Of a stretch of DNA of 10,597 nt, positions 1 to 5,655 are shown piece after piece (positions within the stretch are counted from its first letter, which is position 1; each line of letters starts with the position of its first letter). This DNA comes from Leucothrix mucor (GTDB taxonomy: Bacteria; Pseudomonadota; Gammaproteobacteria; Thiotrichales; Thiotrichaceae). The position numbers and the translations under genes were made by a program. The stretch is taken from the NCBI GenBank assembly GCA_011322515.1, contig DRMS01000419.1:1-10597 (forward strand). Reading direction: 5' to 3'. Below the pieces are notes generated by a model, which did no database searches, had not been told where the DNA came from, and worked only from the letters and a program-made list of their open reading frames with translations.

Positions 1-813
1 CTGATAGCACATTTTACTGGTGTAGATAGGATCAAGGAGAATATTGGTTTGTTGCAAAAATCCTAGGATAAAGTCCAATAACGGTGCTTTCAATTTTGCG
101 TAGCCGCCTAAATCAGCAGGATGAATTTTATAATGATGTTGTTGTTGTGAATGTTTAGCTAGCAAGCGATCAACTCTTTCAGGTACACTATGATCTTTTA
201 CAGCCAAATAACCCCGTATAGTTTGATTTGACTGTGCGCCATTAACCAAACCTGCAAACGTTATCCCTGTACCACAAGCAACGGCAACTGCATCAGGTAT
301 GGAATTATCCACCTGTAAACAGCTTTTATTGATCTGCTGCATTAACTCAGTACAACCTTGCAAGGCAAGCTCACTACTGCCACCTTCTGGAATAATCAGT
401 GCTTGAGGATATTGTTGCTGTAGCTGGTGCAGATAATCCTTATCATAACGACGTTTATAGGTCGCCCTATCCACAAAAACCAATGTCATACCCGCTGTGG
501 TTGCTGCCCTTAAGGTTGGATTGCTGGCATATTCTTTCTCACCGCGAATGATAGCAATGCTTTGTAAACCAACGGATTGAGAATAAAGCGCAAGTGCATG
601 GATATGATTTGAAAATGCACCACCAAAACTTACTAGTTGTTGATAATTATTTTGCTGTGCGTAGTCAATATTGGGTAATAATTTATAGAGCTTATTACCG
701 CTTGCTAATGGATGGATACTGTCAGTTCTTGCCATCAGAATAGAAACGCCAACTTTATCTGCAATAGGCGAATTAATTGTTTCTATTGGCACTGTAAAAT
801 TAGATAAATTCAT
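1..813 (-). CDS. PLP-dependent ACC deaminase/D-cysteine desulfhydrase family enzyme, 3' end off window
   Basis: The reading frame is open from ATG at 813 to base 1 (271 codons), so it is C-terminally truncated by the window edge. The sequence shows the family signatures in order: RTDSIHPLASGNK near residues 29-41, with K41 as the expected Schiff-base lysine; GGAFSNH ending at H70; PEGGSS around 142-147, a phosphate-binding-type loop; ACGTGITFAGL in the middle; and LDPIYTSK near the end, which matches the LDPVYTGK block of the family. Known members (about 300-340 aa) are fold-type II PLP enzymes that deaminate ACC or desulfurate D-cysteine; substrate cannot be told from sequence. No clear Shine-Dalgarno lies before 813, and the nearby upstream ATG is followed at once by a stop, which supports this start. 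It is divergent from the small secreted gene, with 56 bp between starts. About 25-60 residues are probably missing. Confidence 0.9.
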   Translation of the reverse strand, partial: MNLSNFTVPIETINSPIADKVGVSILMARTDSIHPLASGNKLYKLLPNIDYAQQNNYQQLVSFGGAFSNHIHALALYSQSVGLQSIAIIRGEKEYASNPTLRAATTAGMTLVFVDRATYKRRYDKDYLHQLQQQYPQALIIPEGGSSELALQGCTELMQQINKSCLQVDNSIPDAVAVACGTGITFAGLVNGAQSNQTIRGYLAVKDHSVPERVDRLLAKHSQQQHHYKIHPADLGGYAKLKAPLLDFILGFLQQTNILLDPIYTSKMCYQ

Positions 814-869
814 TTATTCATGTATTTTATGTACTATGGATGTCCGTTAACCATAAAGAGCATCTTCCT

Positions 870-1196
870 ATGAAAAAAATCACCTTATTGATCACTGTAC
901 TTCTACTGAGCCTTTCACTGTTTTCCATGCCTGCATTTGCTGAAAACCCACTTGTTGGTAGTTGGTCAAATGAAAAAATCAAACTCACTATAAAAGCAAA
1001 CCACAAATACACGTATACCGTTAAAATATTGGGTGTAAAAAAGACATTTATAGGTAAATGGTCTACAAAAGGAAAAACGCTTACATTCAACTATACACTT
1101 CTAGGCAAACGCACAAAGGCAGCTACTTATTCGTTTAGCAAGGGCAATCTGCTACTAAAACAAAATGGAAAAACATCGCACTTAAAGCGAAGATAA
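870..1196 (+). CDS. small, highly basic secreted protein, function unknown
   Basis: This is a 108-aa protein. I start it at ATG 870 rather than at the in-frame ATG 840, because a Sec signal peptide begins exactly at 870: MKK, a long hydrophobic core, then MPAFA before ENPLVGSW, giving cleavage near residue 24. AAAGAG at 855-860 is a reasonable Shine-Dalgarno. The mature part (84 aa) has an LVGSW opening, alternating hydrophobic/polar stretches, a GKW near the middle and an LLLKQNGK strand near the end. This resembles small lipocalin-like or 'G-x-W' beta-barrel domains of secreted proteins, but I cannot name the family. The mature part has about 19 Lys/Arg against two acidic residues. It has no lipobox cysteine, so it should be soluble in the periplasm or exported. 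A periplasmic binding or inhibitory role is only inference. Confidence 0.75.
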   Translation: MKKITLLITVLLLSLSLFSMPAFAENPLVGSWSNEKIKLTIKANHKYTYTVKILGVKKTFIGKWSTKGKTLTFNYTLLGKRTKAATYSFSKGNLLLKQNGKTSHLKRR

Positions 1197-1365
1197 TTAA
1201 ACGTTAAGTTAGGAACAGGGGGTGTTAATTAGTGTATCTTCCTCAGCATCACTATGGCATAAATCGCTATCTAGCCGTTCCTGAGTACCTGAACAACTGA
1301 TTGACACCTTGAAATTAACATAAACAACAACATATTCTAACTAGTGTTCGCAAATAATTAATCTA

Positions 1366-1379
1366 TTGATTCAGATCAT
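1366..1379. promoter_or_regulatory. FNR/CRP-type palindrome upstream of the BI-1 gene
   Basis: TTGAT-TCAG-ATCAT matches the FNR consensus TTGAT-N4-ATCAA at nine of ten positions. It also contains the TGA-N6-TCA core of CRP sites, so the family of regulator is ambiguous. It lies 63 bp before the ATG at 1443 and overlaps the -35 of the promoter proposed below. That position would suit repression from that promoter, or activation of a start slightly further downstream. Confidence 0.4.
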
Positions 1380-1395
1380 TGTGCTAGACTTTAAT
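1366..1395 (+). promoter_or_regulatory. possible sigma70 promoter for the BI-1/YccA gene
   Basis: TTGATT (1366-1371) and TTTAAT (1390-1395) are separated by 18 bp. They match the -35 at four of six positions and the -10 at five of six. A second -10-like box, TAAAAT, lies at 1411-1416. The choice between them is not settled by sequence. Confidence 0.35.
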
Positions 1396-1442
1396 CTGTA
1401 ATCATAGACTTAAAATACTAACCATGCTGGAGAATTAAAATA

Positions 1443-2150
1443 ATGAGTTATTTAGATGCAGGCAGCGGTCAAATCGTTGCTAATGCCGCAGAATCAGAAC
1501 GTGCTGCTTTTATTAAACGCACTTATTTACATCTTGGCGGAGCCATTGCAGTTTTTGCTATTATTGAAACATTGCTCATTAAATCTGGCGTAGCCGTTAG
1601 CTTTATGGCGATGCTTTCTGGCAGTAAATGGTCTTGGTTAATTGTGCTTGCTGCTTTTATGGGAATTTCCATGCTGGCAAATAGCTGGGCGCATAATGGA
1701 TTATCACGGGAAAAGCAGTATATGGGTCTTGCACTTTATACGCTTGCGGAAGCTGTTATTTTTATGCCGCTGATTTATATGGCACAGGCTCGCGCTGATG
1801 ATGTATTGCTTCATGCTTCTGTCATTACGGTTGCGCTGGTCGCAGGTTTAACCTTTACCGCATTTTCCACCAAAATTAACTTTTCCTTTATGGGGCGATT
1901 TTTAATGATTGGTGGTTTTGTTGCAATGGGTGTGATTGTTGCCGCCATGATATTCGGTTTTTCACTTGGCCTTTGGTTCTCTGGTGCGATGATCTTATTT
2001 GCAGCCGCCTCCGTGTTGTATAGCACATCAAATATTATCCATGAGTATCATACTGATCAGCATGTCGCCGCATCACTATCATTATTTTCTAGTGTCGGGT
2101 TATTATTCTGGTATGTACTACAATTTATGATGGGATTTGGTGATGATTAA
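1443..2150 (+). CDS. yccA: BI-1/YccA (TMBIM) family seven-helix membrane protein
   Basis: This 235-aa protein has about seven hydrophobic segments (near residues 30-47, 64-81, 93-114, 125-142, 152-171, 174-193 and 212-231) after a polar N-terminus, the layout of Bax inhibitor-1/YccA proteins. The TSNIIH block at 195-200 matches the corresponding segment of E. coli YccA as I recall it. In E. coli, YccA is an inner-membrane substrate and modulator of the FtsH protease; other TMBIM members leak calcium or protons. Positions that carry the two pore aspartates in Bacillus YetJ appear to be serines here (around S194 and S216/S217). GGAG at 1429-1432 sits 10 nt before the ATG. The gene appears monocistronic, with its own promoter candidate and a terminator after it. 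Family assignment is firm; the exact role is not. Confidence 0.92.
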   Translation: MSYLDAGSGQIVANAAESERAAFIKRTYLHLGGAIAVFAIIETLLIKSGVAVSFMAMLSGSKWSWLIVLAAFMGISMLANSWAHNGLSREKQYMGLALYTLAEAVIFMPLIYMAQARADDVLLHASVITVALVAGLTFTAFSTKINFSFMGRFLMIGGFVAMGVIVAAMIFGFSLGLWFSGAMILFAAASVLYSTSNIIHEYHTDQHVAASLSLFSSVGLLFWYVLQFMMGFGDD

Positions 2151-2186
2151 TTGCCAGTTCATCAGTTAGCTATATTATCAAACAAA

Positions 2187-2216
2187 AGCTACATGATGAC
2201 CCATGTGGCTTTTTTT
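2187..2216 (+). terminator. rho-independent terminator of the BI-1/YccA gene
   Basis: A 9-bp stem (AGCTACATG at 2187-2195 with CATGTGGCT at 2202-2210, one G-T pair) encloses a 6-nt loop and runs directly into a seven-T tract at 2210-2216. It lies 37 bp after the stop codon. Confidence 0.9.
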
Positions 2217-2231
2217 ATGCCACACTAATTT

Positions 2232-2352
2232 AATACTTTCGCCAAATCGAAAATGTAGGGCGGATAAGTGCAACACATCCACCATAAGTGATTGAATTCT
2301 TGTGGATGTGCTATCGTTTATCCACCCAACACTGAAAACTGGCGAAGGTATT
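2232..2352. repeat. 121-bp palindromic repeat element (element A)
   Basis: Three nested inverted repeats share one centre near 2292: AATACTTTCGCCA (2232-2244) with TGGCGAAGGTATT (2340-2352), 12 of 13 matching; GGGCGGATAA (2258-2267) with TTATCCACCC (2318-2327), 9 of 10; and CACATCCAC (2274-2282) with GTGGATGTG (2302-2310), perfect. The whole can fold into one long interrupted hairpin. No open frame of any length is meaningful inside it, and I see no target duplication. It lies between the terminator and qmcA, ending 42 bp before the qmcA start. It looks like a non-coding, MITE- or REP-like repeat, different in its ends from the elements at 6658 and 7161. Confidence 0.8.
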
Positions 2353-2394
2353 GCAATAGAGCAATAAAAATAATTTTACAACAGGAGAAATACA

Positions 2395-3315
2395 ATGGAA
2401 TTCTTACCCTTAATTATTCTAGCCTTCGCCGTTATTATCGTTATGATGGGTGCAAAGAAGGTTTCACAAGGCATGGAATATACCGTCGAGCGCCTTGGCA
2501 AATATACCAAAACACTCAAACCTGGCTTTCACGTTATTATTCCTTTTATTGATAATATCGGCTCAAAAATAAATATGATGGAGCAGGTACTTGATGTGCC
2601 CGCACAAGAGGTTATCACTAAAGATAATGCGATGATTACCGCTGATGGCATCGTGTTCTATCAAATCATGGATGCTGCTAAAGCCTCTTACCGTGTTAAT
2701 GATTTATACCGCGCCATTATGAACCTTACCATGACCAATATTCGTAGTGTTATGGGTGCAATGGATCTGGATGAGTTACTGTCTAAACGTGATGAAATTA
2801 ATATGCGCTTACTCAGCGTGGTGGATGATGCAACCGACCCTTGGGGCGTAAAAGTAACCCGTATTGAAATTAAAGATATTAATCCGCCACATGACTTAGT
2901 TGAGGCAATGGCGCGTCAAATGAAGGCAGAGCGTGAAAAACGAGCTAATATTTTAGAAGCAGAAGGCTTTCGTGCCGCCGCTATTCTTAAAGCAGAAGGT
3001 ATAAAAGAGTCTCAAATTCTTGCCGCCGAAGGAGAAAAAGAAGCTTCTTTTCGTGAAGCAGAAGCACGCGAACGTTTAGCCGAAGCAGAAGCTAAAGCAA
3101 CAGCCATGGTCTCAGAAGCTATTGCAGAGGGCGATGTACAGGCGATTAACTATTTTGTCGCCCAAAAATATACCGAAGCATTAACAGAGGTTGCTAAAGC
3201 TCCTAACCAAAAGGTCATTATGATGCCGCTTGAAGCCAGTAGTTTAATTGGCTCTATTGCGGGTATTGCCGAAATCGCCAAAGGAGCACTTAGCGAGAAT
3301 AAGGATAAAACATGA
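2395..3315 (+). CDS. qmcA: SPFH/Band-7 membrane protein, QmcA type
   Basis: This 306-aa protein has nearly the length of E. coli QmcA (305 aa). An N-terminal membrane anchor (residues 3-19) is followed by QGMEYTVERLGKY and the SPFH domain (about 25-195), with the typical segments LKPGFHVIIPFID, VPAQEVITKDNAMITADG and VKVTRIEIKDINPP. A long Ala/Glu-rich coiled coil follows (about 190-250, repeated AEGxxxAxxLxAEG units), then a tail containing a YFVAQKYTEAL segment. SPFH proteins form large membrane-bound cage oligomers; E. coli QmcA lies at the inner membrane in the FtsH-HflKC neighbourhood. AGGAG at 2383-2387 is well placed before the ATG. The stop overlaps the next start (ATGA), so it is translationally coupled with the NfeD-like partner, the usual pairing for this family. 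Confidence 0.95.
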   Translation: MEFLPLIILAFAVIIVMMGAKKVSQGMEYTVERLGKYTKTLKPGFHVIIPFIDNIGSKINMMEQVLDVPAQEVITKDNAMITADGIVFYQIMDAAKASYRVNDLYRAIMNLTMTNIRSVMGAMDLDELLSKRDEINMRLLSVVDDATDPWGVKVTRIEIKDINPPHDLVEAMARQMKAEREKRANILEAEGFRAAAILKAEGIKESQILAAEGEKEASFREAEARERLAEAEAKATAMVSEAIAEGDVQAINYFVAQKYTEALTEVAKAPNQKVIMMPLEASSLIGSIAGIAEIAKGALSENKDKT

Positions 3316-3773
3316 GTGAGCTTCTAACGCAATTAAGCGATCAACTAAACCATTGGCACTGGTGGAGTCTTGCGGTTTTATTGATAATCCTAGAAATATT
3401 TTCTCCTGCCGCCTTTTTCCTTTGGCTTGGTATAGCGGCAGCCGTTACAGGGCTAATAACACTGATTGCACCCAACCTGCATTGGGCGATTCAACTGGTT
3501 GTTTTTTCTATCTTTAGCATAGCTGCAGTATGGCTTGGGCGTTCATGGTTTCAACGTAACCCAATTGAAACCGATCAACCTTTTTTAAACCAATCTAATG
3601 AAGAATTTGTTGGTAAAATTTACGTTGTTGAGCAAGCCATTAGCAATGGCTCAGGGCGCATTAAAGTTGGAGACTCTAGTTGGAAAGCTACAGGAGAAGA
3701 TGCAGCCGTTGGTGATAAAGTGCGAGTTGTATCTGTTGATGCAACCGTATTAATGGTTGAGCGGGTTGATTAG
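3312..3773 (+). CDS. ybbJ: NfeD-family membrane protein, YbbJ type
   Basis: This 153-aa protein overlaps the end of qmcA by 4 bp. The N-terminal half is hydrophobic, with membrane segments about 17-33, 35-53 and 58-75, including an IFSPAAFFLWLGIAAA stretch typical of short NfeD proteins. The C-terminal part (about 98-153) is a soluble OB-fold-like domain beginning EFVGKIYVVEQAISNGSGRIKVGDSSWKA split by small turns, then AAVGDKVRVVSVDATVLMVE. E. coli YbbJ has 152 aa and is the operon partner of QmcA. NfeD proteins are thought to act with SPFH proteins in organising membrane domains; the molecular activity is not established. The short form lacks the ClpP-like protease domain seen in long NfeD proteins. 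A strong hairpin follows immediately after the stop. Confidence 0.92.
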   Translation: MSELLTQLSDQLNHWHWWSLAVLLIILEIFSPAAFFLWLGIAAAVTGLITLIAPNLHWAIQLVVFSIFSIAAVWLGRSWFQRNPIETDQPFLNQSNEEFVGKIYVVEQAISNGSGRIKVGDSSWKATGEDAAVGDKVRVVSVDATVLMVERVD

Positions 3774-3774
3774 G

Positions 3775-3818
3775 CTACTAGTTGATACCTGTCATCAACT
3801 AGTAGTACCCCTTTTTTT
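3775..3818 (+). terminator. hairpin terminator of the qmcA-ybbJ operon
   Basis: CTACTAGTTGAT (3775-3786) and ATCAACTAGTAG (3794-3805) form a perfect 12-bp stem with a 7-nt loop, starting two bases after the stop codon. A seven-T tract lies at 3812-3818, but six bases (TACCCC) separate it from the stem. That is looser than a canonical intrinsic terminator. Confidence 0.7.
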
Positions 3819-3890
3819 AGGGCATCTTCGCCTTCACCCATTTAAAAGCAGTTTACACTTTTTTTTCTTCATCATTCAAAGAAGCTAGAA

Positions 3891-3958
3891 AAAGGAGTGC
3901 GCGATTTATTTTTTCCCGTACCGATGCCGTTAGGCGAGGCGTTGGTAGTATGATTTTA
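3891..3958 (-). repeat. 68-bp dispersed repeat, copy 1
   Basis: Read on the minus strand, this segment aligns without gaps to 6995-7062 on the plus strand, with about 54 of 68 positions identical by hand. The best block is ATCGGTACGGGAAAA. It covers the 3' end of the aminotransferase fragment and continues past its stop codon. Confidence 0.7.
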
Positions 3959-4138
3959 CCCGTAGTTCCATAATTCCTGTGGTGAACGTGTACTTTATCC
4001 TCCCCACTGCAAAGCATGAAAACCCACGTTTACAATCCGCTGTGGCATTGTAAAGTCAGGCTCCCCTACTTCCATATGACTAATATCCGCGCCGTTAAAT
4101 ACTAGCTTTTTAGCTATACTTAACATCTTCATAAACAT
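3906..4138 (-). pseudogene. decayed N-terminal fragment of a class I/II PLP aminotransferase
   Basis: On the minus strand from ATG 4138 the frame reads MFMKMLSIAKKLVFNGADIS, then HMEVGEPDFTMPQRIV and NVGFHALQWGG, and stops at 3997-3995. This is the N-terminal pattern of aspartate-aminotransferase-type enzymes (HxExGEPDFxTPxxIxxAxxxAL). A shift of one base near 3996 restores the homology: KYTFTTGIMELRVKSYYQRL corresponds to the family's YTxxxGxxxLRxxIxxYY. A TAA at 3932-3930 then ends it, with RHRYGKK and another stop beyond. About 75 of roughly 390 family codons remain, with at least one frameshift, one internal stop and no PLP lysine domain. It is therefore a dead fragment. Its 3' part resembles the sequence at 6995-7062. 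The rest of the gap 3819-4290 shows no gene. Confidence 0.72.
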
Positions 4139-4225
4139 GAAATGACCCGATTAAATCTATACGCTTAGCAAGTATTAATTGATCTGTTGGAGCACCATTA
4201 TTTTTTATCTGGAGCCTATTATTTA

Positions 4226-4256
4226 TTTACACTTTGAGGGTATTTTATTGCATAAT
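4226..4256 (+). promoter_or_regulatory. weak promoter candidate for rdgC
   Basis: TTTACA (4226-4231) and CATAAT (4251-4256) each match the sigma70 boxes at five of six positions, but the 19-bp spacer is long. They end 34 bp before the rdgC start. Confidence 0.3.
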
Positions 4257-4290
4257 CCCACGCCCCATCATAATAAGGATTACATCAATA

Positions 4291-5187
4291 ATGTGGTTTA
4301 AAAATCTATATCTTTTCAAACTAAATAGCGAGTTTTCTCATTCCGCCGAAGATTTACATGAAGCGCTTGGCAAAAAAATATTTGCGCCCTGCTCTGCTGG
4401 ACAACGCGAAAGCAGTGGCTGGATACCACCATTGGGTAAAAACAGTGAATCACTCACCCATGCAGCCAATGGGTATATTCTTATGACTATGGCACGTCAA
4501 GACAAAATTCTTCCTGCTTCTGTGATACGTGAGGAATTGGATGAACGTGTTGATGATATTCAACGTAAAGAAAATCGCAAAGTTAGTAATAGTGAAAAAA
4601 AGGATTTGCGCGAAGAAATTGAATTTGAATTATTACCGCGTGCTTTTGCCCGTACGCAAAAAATTGATGCATGGATAGATCCTCGTGGTGGTTGGATCGT
4701 GGTGAACACTGGCTCAGCACCGCGTGCTGAAGAGCTTACTGAGTTATTACGTGAATCCATTGGTAGCTTGCCTAGTGCATTACCAGAAACAGAAATCCCT
4801 GCCATTACTGCGATGACAGGCTGGCTAAAAGATGAAAAAGCACCTGCTCCTTTTGTGCTTGGCAATGAGTGCGAGCTAAAAAGTCAGGATGAAGATAAAA
4901 GCGTTGCTAGTTTTAGGCAACATGATCTTATCTCTGATGAAATTGAAAGCAATTTAGACTCAGGAAAAATGGCGACTAAGCTTGGTCTAGAGTGGGATGA
5001 AAAAATAAGCTTTGTATTAACAGAAGACTTTCAAATCAAAAAGCTTAAATTCCTTGATGTATTAGCAGAAAAACTAGATGAGGAAGATCCACAATCACAT
5101 GAAGAGCATATTGATATTGAATTTACGTTGATGACAGGTGAGGTTTCCCTGCTATTGGTAGATTTACTAAAGGTTTTAGAAAAATAG
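4291..5187 (+). CDS. rdgC: recombination-associated protein RdgC
   Basis: This 298-aa protein is close in length to E. coli RdgC (303 aa). The start is ATG 4291 (MWFKNLYLFKL), which matches the conserved MxWFKNL N-terminus and has AAGGAT at 4275-4280 as ribosome site; an in-frame TTG at 4234 would add 19 unsupported residues. Conserved blocks follow in order: FAPCSAGQ, GWIPPLG, LTHAANGYIL, EKxLPASVI-type DKILPASVIREEL, LLPRAFARTQ, WIDPRGGWIVV, LLRESIGSLP, LGLEWDEKISFVL and the C-terminal FTLMTGEVSLLL. RdgC forms a ring-shaped dimer that binds DNA non-specifically in the nucleoid and competes with RecA loading; it affects RecA-dependent recombination and replication restart. It appears to be transcribed alone or together with the following gene, after a 119-bp gap. 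Confidence 0.97.
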   Translation: MWFKNLYLFKLNSEFSHSAEDLHEALGKKIFAPCSAGQRESSGWIPPLGKNSESLTHAANGYILMTMARQDKILPASVIREELDERVDDIQRKENRKVSNSEKKDLREEIEFELLPRAFARTQKIDAWIDPRGGWIVVNTGSAPRAEELTELLRESIGSLPSALPETEIPAITAMTGWLKDEKAPAPFVLGNECELKSQDEDKSVASFRQHDLISDEIESNLDSGKMATKLGLEWDEKISFVLTEDFQIKKLKFLDVLAEKLDEEDPQSHEEHIDIEFTLMTGEVSLLLVDLLKVLEK

Positions 5188-5252
5188 ACTTTCTCGTCCC
5201 TAATCCCTAAATCATCACCATCCATATTTGTTTTACTATAAATAGAGCCGTG

Positions 5253-5290
5253 AGTCGTTAGTCTGATACATATATTTTAGATTAACGACT
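5253..5290 (+). promoter_or_regulatory. 12-bp hairpin just upstream of the Roadblock-like gene
   Basis: AGTCGTTAGTCT (5253-5264) pairs along its full length with AGATTAACGACT (5279-5290), with one G-T pair and a 14-nt AT-rich loop. No T tract follows, so it is not a simple terminator. It ends 16 bases before the ATG at 5307, in the place where a Shine-Dalgarno would be sought, and none is obvious there. It may be an operator, or a leader structure affecting translation. Confidence 0.4.
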
Positions 5291-5306
5291 TATAGCGAAT
5301 ACAAAT

Positions 5307-5642
5307 ATGGATAAGCAAACATTTGACCAGCTCCAGAAAATAAAAGGTATTTCAGGCGTGTCCATTCTGGATGATATGGGCGCAACGCTACATACCACCA
5401 TGAAAGATCCTCAGCTTAATGAAATTGCAGGTTTTTTAGCAGGGATTGGATCGCTATTGGAAAATAATTTAAAGCTAGGAAAACCGAGTAGAATCGTTCT
5501 TAAATCTCCCAAAGATGACAGTGTAATTCTCCATATTAGCAATAGTGATAATACGGTTGCCTTATTTGCACCGCGTAGACTGGCATCCACAATTATTAGC
5601 CGTAAAATTGAGAGTATAATTGGAGTTTGTGAAACGGTATAA
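5307..5642 (+). CDS. Roadblock/LC7-like small protein
   Basis: This 111-aa soluble protein has no signal or membrane segment. Its pattern fits the Roadblock/LC7 fold: an N-terminal helix (residues 3-13), ISGVSILDDMGATLHTT as a beta hairpin with the typical 'GV..LDxxG' turn, a helix around 35-57 (LNEIAGFLAGIGSLLENNLK), then strands RIVLKSPKDDSVILHI and NTVALFAPR and a C-terminal helix. Roadblock proteins such as bacterial MglB act as dimers that regulate small GTPases, or as general dimerisation modules. No MglA-like GTPase gene is visible in the window. No good ribosome site precedes the ATG, and a hairpin lies just upstream. It ends 13 bp before pdxA, so the two probably share a transcript. 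The fold call is moderate; a function in this organism is unknown. Confidence 0.72.
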   Translation: MDKQTFDQLQKIKGISGVSILDDMGATLHTTMKDPQLNEIAGFLAGIGSLLENNLKLGKPSRIVLKSPKDDSVILHISNSDNTVALFAPRRLASTIISRKIESIIGVCETV

Positions 5643-5655
5643 AGGATATAAGTTT

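Noticed and set aside
840..869. Extended start of the small secreted protein at ATG 840
   Set aside because: It would put ten polar residues before a perfect signal peptide; ATG 870 has the better ribosome site.
827..1090. 87-codon minus-strand frame opposite the small secreted gene
   Set aside because: It is antisense to a gene with a clear signal peptide and shows no protein pattern.
1211..1282. AGGAAC (1211-1216) with GTTCCT (1277-1282), and TGTTAATT with AATTAACA, as a possible third GGAA...TTCC element
   Set aside because: The arms are too short, the interior is not palindromic around the same centre, and the flanks do not repeat.
2292..2552. 86-codon plus-strand frame across element A and the start of qmcA
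   Set aside because: It is a shadow of the palindrome and of qmcA in another frame, with no recognisable protein pattern.
3853..4017. 54-codon minus-strand frame starting MLCSGEDKVH
   Set aside because: It overlaps the aminotransferase relic in a different frame, and the relic's frames carry the recognisable homology. Differences between the two repeat copies do not favour third codon positions in this frame.
4234..4290. TTG-initiated extension of RdgC
   Set aside because: The conserved RdgC N-terminus starts at ATG 4291 with its own ribosome site; the extension overlaps the promoter candidate.
4560..5225. Two minus-strand frames opposite rdgC (4560-4865 and 5031-5225)
   Set aside because: Both are antisense to firmly identified RdgC sequence and are not protein-like.
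5620..5655. TTG-initiated extension of PdxA
   Set aside because: It overlaps the upstream gene and adds residues not present in the family; ATG 5656 has AAGGA before it.
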